From: an uncultured bacterium | Lineage (GTDB): Bacteria > Verrucomicrobiota > Verrucomicrobiia > CAIQCK01 | Length of the DNA stretch: 64,000 nucleotides | Direction of reading: 5' to 3' | NCBI GenBank assembly: GCA_903870275.1 | Contig: CAIQCK010000090.1 | Span: 62,001-126,000 of the forward strand | In this document: positions 43,698 through 52,358 of the stretch, piece by piece | Layout: the number at the start of each line of letters is the position of its first letter | Position numbering within the stretch: position 1 is the first letter of the stretch | Translations under genes and position numbers: made by a program | Notes under the pieces: generated by a model | What the model was told of the DNA's origin: nothing | What the model saw: the letters and a program-made list of their open reading frames with translations, nothing else | The model's database searches: none

Positions 43698-43905
43698 CCG
43701 GCGAACGGCCGCCTCTCAAAAATTTGTCATCTTGTTCGATGGGCTATGGCTGGCGGCTTATGCGGACGCAGGCTACCCGCGACTATCCACGGTTTGAGAT
43801 TAACCGGCTGCTTTGACTCTTTTGAATTGGTTCTCGCGAATGCGGCACGCACATGACATGCCAGAAGATTTTTCGGCAACTGGCGCGTTTTTTTGGAGAT
43901 AACCG

Positions 43906-44451
43906 GTGACAGCCCGTATGCCCGACTTGAACGACCAGCATCACGACCAGTTCCTTCGCCTCTTTGCGGAGCATGAGATGGCGTTGCGCACGTTTGTTCG
44001 GTTGCTGCTGCCTTCGCGTGGCGACGCCTCGGAAGTCATGCAGAAGGTGGCAGTGGTGTTGTGGCAGAAGTTTGCGAAATTCGACGCCACGCGGGATTTT
44101 CGGAAGTGGGCCTTCGGTGTTGCTCGTTATGAGGCGCTGGCATGTCTGCGGGATCGGGCGCGAGACCGGCATGTGTTCGATGACGAACTCGTGGGCAGGC
44201 TCGCCGATGAGGCTGAAGCGGCGGGGCAGCGGCATGAAGCGCAACGCGAAGCGCTGGAAACATGCCTGCAAAAACTGCCGGAGCGTCAGCGCGAACTGGT
44301 GCTCACGGCCTACACGAAGGGCACGCGCATGGATGAACTCGCCGCGCAGCGCGGGCAGACGGCGATGTCGCTTTACAAGATGCTTCACCGCATCCGGCAG
44401 GCGCTGCTGGAATGTGTGCGGCGCACGGTCTCACAGGAGGAACTCGCATGA
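43906..44451 (+). CDS. ECF RNA polymerase sigma factor, Rhodopirellula/Verrucomicrobium type
   Basis: The product has 181 residues from GTG 43906, seven bases after GGAG; ATG 43918 is an alternative. Region 2 is FLRLFAEHEMALRTFVRLLLPSRGDASEVMQKVAVVLWQKF followed by FRKWAFGVARYEAL, and region 4 is LPERQRELVLTAYTKGTRMDELAAQRGQTAMSLYKMLHRIRQALLECV. The wording is that of the Sig-70_gvs1 (TIGR02989) group restricted largely to Planctomycetes and Verrucomicrobia. Such sigma factors are held inactive by a membrane anti-sigma partner, here the next gene, overlapping by 4 bases. It probably drives the secreted-protein genes around it. The 208-bp gap upstream holds no recognisable gene. Confidence 0.9.
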   Translation: MTARMPDLNDQHHDQFLRLFAEHEMALRTFVRLLLPSRGDASEVMQKVAVVLWQKFAKFDATRDFRKWAFGVARYEALACLRDRARDRHVFDDELVGRLADEAEAAGQRHEAQREALETCLQKLPERQRELVLTAYTKGTRMDELAAQRGQTAMSLYKMLHRIRQALLECVRRTVSQEELA

Positions 44452-44906
44452 ACGCCGATTGGCATGAACAAATCCAGCGTTGCATGACTGGCGATGCCAC
44501 GCCGGAAGAGATCGCCGCATTGCAAGCGGCGCTGAACGACGATGCGGAGTTGCGCGCCTTGTATCTCGACTACATGAATCTGGACGCGGCCCTCGGCGCG
44601 GCGGCAGAGACGGCGGCGATCACTGAGAACGAGACCGGCAGGATAACGGCATTCTTCCCGAGACCATCCGCCCGGTTGTCACCGCGCTACTGGGGTTGGC
44701 TCGCTGCTACAGCGGCATGTGCGGCTTTGATCGTGTTCTCGATGCTGCCGAAACATCGCAACTCGGTGCGAGTGCGTCCGGACATCGTTGCCGCCATCTC
44801 TGCAACAGAAAGCGCCATCGCGCGGCTTTCAGTCGAGCCGCCCTCATTGTTCCCAGCGTGGGCGTCACCCACCGCTTCGCTGCTCGATCAACCGCGCATA
44901 CCCTGA
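44448..44906 (+). CDS. Short FecR-like anti-sigma factor, single membrane segment
   Basis: The product has 152 residues behind an excellent ribosome site (AGGAGG, 8 bases). The N-terminal 70 residues form the anti-sigma domain (EQIQRCMTGDATPEEIAALQAALNDDAELRALYLDYMNLDAAL), followed by one membrane helix at about 82-101 (YWGWLAATAACAALIVFSML). Typical partners in this phylum carry a long FecR plus LamG-like sensor outside the membrane. Here only about 50 residues follow, ending SPTASLLDQPRIP. Either sensing is done by other proteins or the gene is shortened. The start overlaps the sigma gene stop by 4 bases. Confidence 0.8.
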   Translation: MNADWHEQIQRCMTGDATPEEIAALQAALNDDAELRALYLDYMNLDAALGAAAETAAITENETGRITAFFPRPSARLSPRYWGWLAATAACAALIVFSMLPKHRNSVRVRPDIVAAISATESAIARLSVEPPSLFPAWASPTASLLDQPRIP

Positions 44907-44950
44907 TGATCCCATCGGCAATGCAATCCAACCCCACATCAACACACACT

Positions 44951-45607
44951 ATGAAACTCCTCATCGCTTTCTTTGCCCTCCTTACTTCGTTGTGTCCGCT
45001 CTTCGCGGCGGATCATTCCAAGAAAGCCGCCGACCCGTTCACAGGGGCGTTTTTCCCACCGGAACTCGTGCTCCTGGCGCAAGGCCGAATCGCTCTGACC
45101 CCGGATCAACTGGAGGCAGTCCGCGCCCATGTGGAGAAGACGCAGCCACGTTCCGATGAATTGCGGGTGAAGCTGGAACGCGAAACCGCCGCGCTCGCGG
45201 CGCTGACGAAACAGGAACGGGTGGCTGAGGCGCCGCTCCTCGCGCAGCTCGACAAGGTCCTGGATGCCGAACGCGAGGTGAAGCATCTCCACGTTGGCGC
45301 GGCGGTCGCGGTGAAGAATCTGCTGACGCCGGAACAACAGTCCAGGATGCGCGAGCTCTCATTCGAGATCGCGAAGGATCACGCCGCTTTCACGAAACTC
45401 GAGGAAGAGACCGGCAAACGGATCTCTGCAAAGGTCGAGCGAGTGAAGGCAGGCGCTCAAAAATGGGCGGACAGCGGGCGCGATCCGTCGGTGATCGGCA
45501 AGACGATGGAAGAGAAGGTCAAGCCGCTCATGGAAGCGGACAAGGTCTTTGAAGTTGAGGCTGTGCTAGATCGCGTGCTCGAACAACTCAAGCAGGATGC
45601 AAAGTGA
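44951..45607 (+). CDS. Spy/CpxP-like periplasmic helical protein
   Basis: The product has 218 residues with a signal peptide (MKLLIAFFALLTSLCPLFAAD). Two LTxxQ-type motifs are present (IALTPDQLEAV near 50 and LLTPEQQSRM near 122) within an all-helical chain rich in Glu, Lys and Ala, as in Spy/CpxP. The last 60 residues (KRISAKVERVKAGAQKW to AVLDRVLEQLKQDAK) are a module repeated three times in the 1333-residue protein. Spy/CpxP proteins bind unfolded proteins or feed envelope-stress signals back. It lies 44 bp after the anti-sigma gene with no Shine-Dalgarno (CACACACT before ATG). Confidence 0.78.
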   Translation: MKLLIAFFALLTSLCPLFAADHSKKAADPFTGAFFPPELVLLAQGRIALTPDQLEAVRAHVEKTQPRSDELRVKLERETAALAALTKQERVAEAPLLAQLDKVLDAEREVKHLHVGAAVAVKNLLTPEQQSRMRELSFEIAKDHAAFTKLEEETGKRISAKVERVKAGAQKWADSGRDPSVIGKTMEEKVKPLMEADKVFEVEAVLDRVLEQLKQDAK

Positions 45608-45659
45608 GAGCGTGCCGCGCACTAACTCCCAAACCACAATATTCCCATTCCATCACACT

Positions 45660-47117
45660 ATGAAAACCAAAATTGAAACTCTCCTCCTCAGTCTGCTCGG
45701 CTCCGCATTGCTGGGCACCGCGAGCGCCCAATCGCCAAATGCTCCGGCTGAAACCAAGTATTTAACTTTCCAACTCATGACCGTTCCTGGTGCGGTCGGC
45801 CCCATGGCATTCTCCGAGAACCCACCCAGTGCGCCCACCAAGGCGCAGATGGAGACGTTTGTTCGAGAGATCGTCAAGGCAATCGGAACGACGGGCGATG
45901 CCAGATACAAACTGGCTTTCGCACCGACGCACCTTCGGTTCGACGAGTCGGACGACGAGACGCGCCGACTCATCCATGAAGCTTTTGCGGTCGCCCTGGA
46001 GAACGACGTGGCCGTGGCTTTTCACCTCGATGATTCGATGTATTGGGGCAAACGCACGGACCTCATGTCCAATCCTGAGAACATCGAGACCGCAGACTGG
46101 AAGCAAATCCCGAACACGGGCAGGCGCATTGATTGGGGGAGCACACCCAGCAAGTTCGATCCACAAATGTGTTTCAACGCGCCCGCCATCATTGCGACGG
46201 TCAAGGAACGCGGCACCCTCATCGGGGCGGAAGTGAAAAAAGGCCTCGACGCGCTTCGGGCCGTCGGCAAGGAGCATCTCTTCGCTGGCGTCATTGCGGG
46301 ATCGGAAACGCGCATTGGACGTGACTTTGAAACGGATCGCCCGCTTGGCTTTCGCGCACTGAGCCATCGCGGCTTCAGCGAGAGCAATCCGCCCAAGGAC
46401 GCGGACCAAGAGCGCGTGCTGGTCGTCAAGGAGTTCATCCAACTGTGGGCGAAATCACTGCACGAGCCGGGCGTTCCGCGCGAAAAAATCTACTGCCACA
46501 TCGCCTTCACTGCCCAGGGGCTTGATCACAAGGAGAAGACCGAGACCGTGTCCACCTTCGCGCTGCCGGAGGTCGCGTTCGATGCCGGCTATCGTCCGGG
46601 ATTCTCCACTTATCCCTCGTCCTTGGCGTTCAAGCAAATCTGGAGGCACATCGCCGCGCACGGCTTACCCGCATGGATCTCCGCCGAGGGCACGAACGTT
46701 GCGCCCGGCAGCGGCTTGTCCAGCGGAATCACCATGGAGACGTATCTCGGACGCATGTTCAACCATGGCGCGGTGATGGTGAACATTTTCGCCTGGGGCA
46801 TCGGCGGCGAGGCCATGCGCAACCATTTCTTCCGCCGTGCTGCGGAAGATCTGGAGCCGCTGGCAGCCTACGGCAAGTTCCTCCGTGGCGAGGTGCTGAC
46901 CGAGTCCGACCCCACCGGATTCTCGGTCGAATTGCTGGAAGCCAAGATGCACCGGATTCAATCCGAGCTTCCGGCTTGGATGCAAAAGACCGGCAAACAG
47001 GCGGAGGCGATGGCGCTGATGCAGAAGGTGAAATCGCTCGTCAAAGAAAAGAAATGGCAGGAAGTGGACAAGGCCGCTGACGACGTGCTGGCGATGATGA
47101 AGAGCGGGAACAACTAA
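45660..47117 (+). CDS. Modular secreted protein 2: TIM-like domain plus one helical repeat
   Basis: The product has 485 residues with a signal peptide ending LGTASAQS. It is the minimal member of the trio: the conserved domain at about 30-425 (VAVAFHLDDSMYWGKRTDL, DPQMCFNAPAII, FAGVIAGSETRIG, FAWGIGGEAMRNHFF) and one 55-residue helical repeat at the end (MHRIQSELPAWMQK to AADDVLAMM). It shows which part is the core. Conserved acidic, histidine and tryptophan residues in the barrel-like strands suggest an enzyme, or an inactive binding relative. No Shine-Dalgarno precedes ATG 45660. It follows the Spy-like gene by 52 bp in the same probable operon. Confidence 0.75.
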   Translation: MKTKIETLLLSLLGSALLGTASAQSPNAPAETKYLTFQLMTVPGAVGPMAFSENPPSAPTKAQMETFVREIVKAIGTTGDARYKLAFAPTHLRFDESDDETRRLIHEAFAVALENDVAVAFHLDDSMYWGKRTDLMSNPENIETADWKQIPNTGRRIDWGSTPSKFDPQMCFNAPAIIATVKERGTLIGAEVKKGLDALRAVGKEHLFAGVIAGSETRIGRDFETDRPLGFRALSHRGFSESNPPKDADQERVLVVKEFIQLWAKSLHEPGVPREKIYCHIAFTAQGLDHKEKTETVSTFALPEVAFDAGYRPGFSTYPSSLAFKQIWRHIAAHGLPAWISAEGTNVAPGSGLSSGITMETYLGRMFNHGAVMVNIFAWGIGGEAMRNHFFRRAAEDLEPLAAYGKFLRGEVLTESDPTGFSVELLEAKMHRIQSELPAWMQKTGKQAEAMALMQKVKSLVKEKKWQEVDKAADDVLAMMKSGNN

Positions 47118-47197
47118 GAAGCAAACTGCACCGTGTAAGATGAAGGGATGAAAGGAAAGCCCATCCGAGTGAAGGAAACCTGAAGACCGCAGAGAAT

Positions 47198-47650
47198 ATG
47201 AACGCTGAGAAACTCAAACTGCTTGCTCGGGATCTCTCCATAGAATATCCGCGCAGCCCGCGCGAAACGCTGGCGGGTTACGTGATTGCCGCGCGAACGC
47301 TCGATAAATGCCGCGCCCACCTCAACGGCACGCTCGGCGAATACAAGTTCGGCTGCTTCCTCGACTCGCACTTCTTCACCTTCGCAGAAATTGACGGGAA
47401 CCAGTTCCGCGATTTCGTCGCCACCGGCGCAACGGACGAGGAAGTGGCGGGGTGGATTCAACTCCACGCGCGAAAGCGCCCGCGCGCGGAGGTCATCCAG
47501 TGGAATAATCGGATGCGCGAGATGCGTGTGGGAGAACTGCCGGCCGAGCGCCAGGAATTTCTGGAGGACTACATCGCGCAATTCGTGCCGAAGGGCCGCC
47601 CCGTTTACCGCTGGTTCGACGTTTACGACCTCGAAGAAAAACGCCTCTAG
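47198..47650 (+). CDS. DUF5069 protein
   Basis: The product has 150 residues. It has the family layout: YPRSPRETLAGYVIAARTLDKCRAHL at about 17-42, GEYKFGCFLDSHFFTFAEID at 47-66, and a C-terminal helix region ending FVPKGRPVYRWFDVYDLEE. No signal peptide is seen, so it is cytoplasmic. The function is unknown; the family is common in Verrucomicrobia and Planctomycetes. It sits between two modular secreted proteins, 80 bp from the first and 47 bp before the next, but its tie to them is uncertain. Confidence 0.82.
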   Translation: MNAEKLKLLARDLSIEYPRSPRETLAGYVIAARTLDKCRAHLNGTLGEYKFGCFLDSHFFTFAEIDGNQFRDFVATGATDEEVAGWIQLHARKRPRAEVIQWNNRMREMRVGELPAERQEFLEDYIAQFVPKGRPVYRWFDVYDLEEKRL

Positions 47651-47697
47651 CCCGCGCCTTGAATTTCCAAACCCACATCCCCCCTTCCATTCATCCC

Positions 47698-50600
47698 ATG
47701 AAAACAAAAACACAAACCACAATCCTCCTGCTCTGCCTTCTCGGCTTCGTTTTCGTCAGCAACGTGAACGCCGAGCCGGAGAAGGAGACCAGGTATCTGG
47801 CCTTCCAGATCTTCACCAACTACAGCACTGATCCGAAAGACGCCCAGGCTCTGAACAACGGGATGAGGGAACCCCTCACGCCGGGCACGGCGGCGCTGCG
47901 CGACTACGTGTTGGACATCAAGCAGCGGATCGGGATCGTCGGCGACCGGCAGACCCGGCTGGCATTCATGCTGGGGCCGCTCACTTTTGACCAGACCGAC
48001 GCCGAAATCACCCGGTTTATTGAACGCGCCTTTGATCTGGCCATGGAGACCGACATGGCTGTCGGTTTCCATATTGACGATTGCATCTTGTGGTCCGGCC
48101 GCAAGGACCTGTGGAGCGATCCGAAGAACGTGGAGGCCGTGGACTGGGACGGGACGCCCTGCACGGGCCGACGGTTGAACTATGGAAAGACGCCCATGGA
48201 AGTTGCGCCGCAGATGTGTTTCAACAGCAAGGCGATTCAGCACGAGGTGCGGCAGCGCGCGGCCCTCATCGGCAAAGCCATCGCTGCGGGGGTCAAGAAG
48301 CTGGAGCATCTCAAGAGGCCGGAGATGTTCGTAGGCGTCATTTCCGGCTGGGAGACCCAGATGGGATCGGATTTGAAGACGGGCAAGTATCTCGGCTATC
48401 GCGCGCTGCTCAACCGGGGTTTCAGCCGCGAACACCCGCCAAAGGACATGGCCAGCGAACTGGAAACCGTCACCCAGGAATTCATCGAGCTATGGACGAC
48501 CGGACTCGTCGAGGCCGGTATTCCGCCGCAGAAAATCTACTCCCACATCGCGTTCCTCTCGCGCCGCGCTTTCGGGATGGGCGACAGCAAGGAGGTCACC
48601 TACATGAAGCACGACAAGGACACCGCGTATTCGCAGCACAATCACTATACGCCGCCGTCGGTGGCCTTCGGGAAAAACCGCCGGCCCGGTTTCTCGACCT
48701 ACCCGCAACCGGGCCTCTTCGACGACATTTACGAGCTGCTGACCAAGAATAATCAAATGGGCTGGGCCTCGTGCGAGGGGACGAATATGCAGCCCTCGAG
48801 CGGCCCTGGCCAGACCGGGATGAACATGGAGACTTACCTGGCGAAGATGTTCAACCACGGCGGCACGTTGGTGGACATCTTCTCCTGGGGAATCGGCGGC
48901 GAAGCCCACAAGACCATGGGTTTCCGCGTCGCCACCGAAGGCGAAGAAGCCCTGCAGGCCTATCGCAAGTTTCTCAGGGGCGAGCCGCTGATCGAAGCGA
49001 AGGAAACAATGAGCATCATGGAGCGTCTGCCTCTCAAGGTGCATAAGATCCAGAAGGAACTCCCCGCCTGGATGCAGAAAGCCGACCCCGACACCAAGGC
49101 CAAGGCCACTGCGCTCATGCAAAAACTACAGCAGCAAGTAAAAGGCAAAGATCCCCAGGCACTCGAACAGACTGCGGATTCCATTCTGGAGCTGATGGGT
49201 GTGAGCGCCCAGCCTTCCACGAGCACACCGGCTACCGGCCCGAGTAGCGAAAACAAACCGCCGCAGACGCCGCCCTCCAGCCCGCCCACGAGCACGTCCC
49301 CGGACGCGCGCGCGCAGCTTTCAGAAAAAATCCAGCGCTTGACGCAGGCCGTGCGACAGATGGTGGAAAGCGGGCGCGATCCAGCGGACATCCACAAGAC
49401 GATGCATGAGAAGATCGTGCCTCTTCTGGACGCGGGCAAAGTCAGCGAGGCCGGGGCGGAACTGGATCGTCTGCTCGAACAAATCAACAAGGACGGAAAA
49501 AGCACGGAGTCGTCGGCTGCCCCTGCCAAAGCATCGAAGGCCAGGCAGCCGGGCGCCCGGGACTTCCGCCAAGGGTTAATCAGCGGATTCGAGCTGTTCA
49601 AGCAAACGTCGGTGCAGCAGGAGTTGCAACTGTCCGACGACCAAATCAAGAAGCTCGAGGCGTATGAGGCCGAACGGAGAGAGAGTTATCAGAGGTTGCG
49701 TGACCTCGACCCGAAAGAGCGGGCCAAGAAGCTCGCGAAAGCATCGGTGGAAGGCGAAAGGACCATTACCGAAATCCTGAAGTCCGAACAGATCAAACGG
49801 TTCCAGGAGATCATGCTTCAAAACGACGGCATTCATCAGTCAGTGGATGCCAAGGATGGGGTGGTGGCCGCTGCCTTGAAGCTCACCGATGATCAAGAAG
49901 AGAAGTTCAAGTCGATAACACAGGAGATGGTCGTGGAGCGCGAGGCATTCATCAAGGCCGCGGACAGGGACCGGGGCAAGATGGACGCCAAGATGCAAGA
50001 GCTTCGCAAGAGCGGCGACGAGAAGCTCATGCAACTCTTAACCGAAGTGCAAAAGGCCAAGTGGAAGGAGCTGATCGGCGCGCCATTCAAGGTTGAACTC
50101 GATGCTCCACAAGGTGGGCCGCGACCCGAAACCGCGAAGACCGGAGCCTTGACTCGCGAGGAACGCCTGCCTCTCAAGGTGCACAAGATCCAGGAGGAAC
50201 TGCCAGCCTGGATGGAGAAGGCCGACCCCAACGCCAAGGCCAAAGCCATGGCGCTCATGCAAACACTGCAGGAACAAGCCAAAGGCAAGGACCCCCAGGC
50301 ACTCGAGGAGACCGCGGATGCCATTCTGAACATGATGGGCATGAGCGTCGACGGTGCTGAAAACAAACCGCCGCAGACGCCACCCTCCAGCCAGTCCTCC
50401 AGCCCGTCCTCGGACGACACCCAAAAACGTCTCACTGAAAAGCTCCAGCGCGTGATGCAGGGCGCGAACAAATGGACGGCCAGTGGGCGCGATACATCAG
50501 ACATACGCAAGACGATGGAGGAGAAGTTCAAGCCGCTCATCGAAGCGGGCAAGGTCGTCGAGGCGGAGGCGGAACTGGATCGCGTACTCGAACTGCTCAG

Positions 50601-51699
50601 CAGGGATGGGAAAAGCAGCGCGACGCCGGCCGATTCCAAACCAGCGGCGCCCGAAGCCGCGAAGACCGGAGCTTTGACTCGCGATGAACGCCTGCCTCTC
50701 ATGGTTCAGAAAATCCAGAAGGAACTCCCCGCATGGATGGAGAAGGCCGATCCCGACGCCAAGGCCAAGGCCATTGCGCTTGTGCAAAAACTGCAGGAAC
50801 AAGCGAAAGGCACGGATCCCCAGGCACTCGAGCAGACCGCGGATGCCCTTCTGGAGCTGATAGGCGGCGTGAGCCAAAGGATCACTGATAAGATCGAGCG
50901 CGTGAGGCAGGGTGTGAAAAAATGGGTGGCCAGCGGACGCGATCCATCGGCCATTCTCAAGACAATGGAAGAGAAGGTCGGCCCCCTGATCCACATGGAG
51001 ACCGGCAGGACCGTCGAGGCGGAGGCGGAACTGGATCGCGTGCTCGAAGCGCTCGAGCAGGATGGGAAAAGTACTGAATCGCCGACCGCCCCCACTGAAG
51101 CTACGCATCACGCCACCCAAGACATTACCGAGGAGGTGCGCGAGAAGCTGGCACACAATATCGGCTGCTCCTTCCTGTTGTTCCGCACCAAGGTTCTGGG
51201 GGAACTGAAGGTGACCCAGGAGCAGAAAGAAAAGCTGGATCAACACCTCCGGACACTGCTGCCGGAGGCCATGCAGGTTTTACAGAAGAGCAATGGCGAG
51301 CGAGGAAAATACAACCAGAAGACGCATGAGGAAATGGCAGCAGTGCTGAAGGAAATCCTCACCGAAGGCCAGCGCACGCGCCTGCATCAGTTGGAGCTGC
51401 AAAAGGATGGGCTGTTCGGGCCAGCGTGGAACATGAAGGAACTGCAAATCACGGACGAGCAACGAACGCAATTCATGGTGCCGACCCAGGAGACGCAGCA
51501 AAAACACCAGGCGCTGATGCAAGAAATTCAGAAGGGTGCCAACTCCGATGAGATTCGGGTCAAGGCGTTGCAGCTCCGTCTGGACCTCGAATTCAAGTTG
51601 GAGGCCCTGCTTACCGATGCCCAGGAAAAGAAGTGGAAGGAAATGCTCGGCCAGCCGGTGGACCTGAGTGTCATATACGGTGGTGTGTCGTCCCGGTAG
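47698..51699 (+). CDS. Modular secreted protein 3: TIM-like domain with tandem helical repeats and LTxxQ-type domains (1333 residues)
   Basis: A signal peptide (to about residue 26) precedes the trio's conserved domain (about 30-430; GFHIDDCILWSGRKDL, APQMCFNSKAIQ, FVGVISGWETQMG, FSWGIGGEAHKTMGF). Then come three A repeats (about 443-500, 823-880, 998-1055; KIQKELPAWMxKADP) and three B repeats (about 541-600, 912-970, 1060-1122; SGRDPxxIxKTMEEK to LDRVLE). Pro/Ser-rich linkers (KPPQTPPSS) separate some of them. Two LTxxQ-type regions lie at about 625-798 and 1145-1320. The second and third A-B units lie 525 nt apart and remain similar in DNA, indicating recent internal duplication. No enzyme activity can be assigned. 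Confidence 0.75.
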   Translation: MKTKTQTTILLLCLLGFVFVSNVNAEPEKETRYLAFQIFTNYSTDPKDAQALNNGMREPLTPGTAALRDYVLDIKQRIGIVGDRQTRLAFMLGPLTFDQTDAEITRFIERAFDLAMETDMAVGFHIDDCILWSGRKDLWSDPKNVEAVDWDGTPCTGRRLNYGKTPMEVAPQMCFNSKAIQHEVRQRAALIGKAIAAGVKKLEHLKRPEMFVGVISGWETQMGSDLKTGKYLGYRALLNRGFSREHPPKDMASELETVTQEFIELWTTGLVEAGIPPQKIYSHIAFLSRRAFGMGDSKEVTYMKHDKDTAYSQHNHYTPPSVAFGKNRRPGFSTYPQPGLFDDIYELLTKNNQMGWASCEGTNMQPSSGPGQTGMNMETYLAKMFNHGGTLVDIFSWGIGGEAHKTMGFRVATEGEEALQAYRKFLRGEPLIEAKETMSIMERLPLKVHKIQKELPAWMQKADPDTKAKATALMQKLQQQVKGKDPQALEQTADSILELMGVSAQPSTSTPATGPSSENKPPQTPPSSPPTSTSPDARAQLSEKIQRLTQAVRQMVESGRDPADIHKTMHEKIVPLLDAGKVSEAGAELDRLLEQINKDGKSTESSAAPAKASKARQPGARDFRQGLISGFELFKQTSVQQELQLSDDQIKKLEAYEAERRESYQRLRDLDPKERAKKLAKASVEGERTITEILKSEQIKRFQEIMLQNDGIHQSVDAKDGVVAAALKLTDDQEEKFKSITQEMVVEREAFIKAADRDRGKMDAKMQELRKSGDEKLMQLLTEVQKAKWKELIGAPFKVELDAPQGGPRPETAKTGALTREERLPLKVHKIQEELPAWMEKADPNAKAKAMALMQTLQEQAKGKDPQALEETADAILNMMGMSVDGAENKPPQTPPSSQSSSPSSDDTQKRLTEKLQRVMQGANKWTASGRDTSDIRKTMEEKFKPLIEAGKVVEAEAELDRVLELLSRDGKSSATPADSKPAAPEAAKTGALTRDERLPLMVQKIQKELPAWMEKADPDAKAKAIALVQKLQEQAKGTDPQALEQTADALLELIGGVSQRITDKIERVRQGVKKWVASGRDPSAILKTMEEKVGPLIHMETGRTVEAEAELDRVLEALEQDGKSTESPTAPTEATHHATQDITEEVREKLAHNIGCSFLLFRTKVLGELKVTQEQKEKLDQHLRTLLPEAMQVLQKSNGERGKYNQKTHEEMAAVLKEILTEGQRTRLHQLELQKDGLFGPAWNMKELQITDEQRTQFMVPTQETQQKHQALMQEIQKGANSDEIRVKALQLRLDLEFKLEALLTDAQEKKWKEMLGQPVDLSVIYGGVSSR

Positions 51700-51755
51700 C
51701 GCAGGATGGCAAATATTTTTTCCCGGGGCATTGGCGAATAGGTCTTGTGCCATAC

Positions 51756-51770
51756 CCCCAAGCATTGGGG
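51756..51770. terminator. Small hairpin between convergent genes
   Basis: CCCCAA and TTGGGG pair around a GCA loop in the 139-bp gap between the 1333-residue protein gene and the minus-strand gene ending at 51839. The stem is short and no T run follows, so the terminator call is weak. Confidence 0.3.
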
Positions 51771-51838
51771 ATTATGCCAGGTTTCTTCACTGGTGAAGTT
51801 TCGCCCAACGCGGGTAACGGCGCGGGCAACGATACGCG

Positions 51839-52285
51839 CTACTGTTTTTTCTTTTTCTTTTTGCCGCCGGTGTCGGCAGGTGTTTCGGGGGTTGGAGCTG
51901 GAAGAGTGCCGACAATGATTTCGCTGGCCAGCAACAGGCCGGTGGTTTTGACAACAGTGAAGCTCACCTGAATCGCATCGCCCTTGAAAACTTGCGCGGC
52001 CATGATCGGTTTGCCGTCGCGCAGGATTTTAGTGCCGGCTTGGATGACGAACGTGCCGGAGGGGCCTTTGTCTCCGGTGACGACCACGTTGTTGGCCGTC
52101 ACGTTTTCCACGGTGCCGCGAAACGGATTCGAATAGTTGGGCAGGTTGGTGGCCGGCTTGTCCTGGTTTGGATCTTTGCGCTGCCCCGCTTGCGCCGGCA
52201 CGATCAAAGGACCGGCGACGACCGCCGCGATAACCAATCCCGCCAAGATCGGAAGCTGTGTGAGTTTCATCGTCCTTGTCTTCAT
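51839..52285 (-). CDS. Small exported protein, paralog 1, lysine-rich tail
   Basis: The product has 148 residues with a signal peptide (cleavage near VPAQAGQ). The core NPFRGTVENVTANNVVVTGDK, TKILRDGKPIMAAQVFKGD and ASEIIVG is shared with the products at 52359-52748 and, more distantly, 54752-55186. The pattern suggests a small beta-barrel (OB-like) domain, comparable to DUF5666-like proteins. It ends in six lysines and glutamine after a Pro/Thr-rich linker, so the tail may bind anionic polymers. Function is unknown. It appears to be a tandem duplicate of the next gene. Confidence 0.65.
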   Translation of the reverse strand: MKTRTMKLTQLPILAGLVIAAVVAGPLIVPAQAGQRKDPNQDKPATNLPNYSNPFRGTVENVTANNVVVTGDKGPSGTFVIQAGTKILRDGKPIMAAQVFKGDAIQVSFTVVKTTGLLLASEIIVGTLPAPTPETPADTGGKKKKKKQ

Positions 52286-52358
52286 CGCATTTTCGCCACG
52301 GTATTCAACACCGCAGGTGGCGATTGGTTGCGCCGCGTGGCCGCGTCCACTGTCCGCG

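Noticed and set aside
44696..44950. Upstream extension of the Spy-like protein overlapping the anti-sigma gene
   Set aside because: The extension is out of frame with a well-supported gene and would bury the signal peptide that starts at 44951.
51756..51770. Strong intrinsic terminator after the 1333-residue protein gene
   Set aside because: The stem is only 6 bp with no T run. It is kept only as a weak candidate in the feature list.
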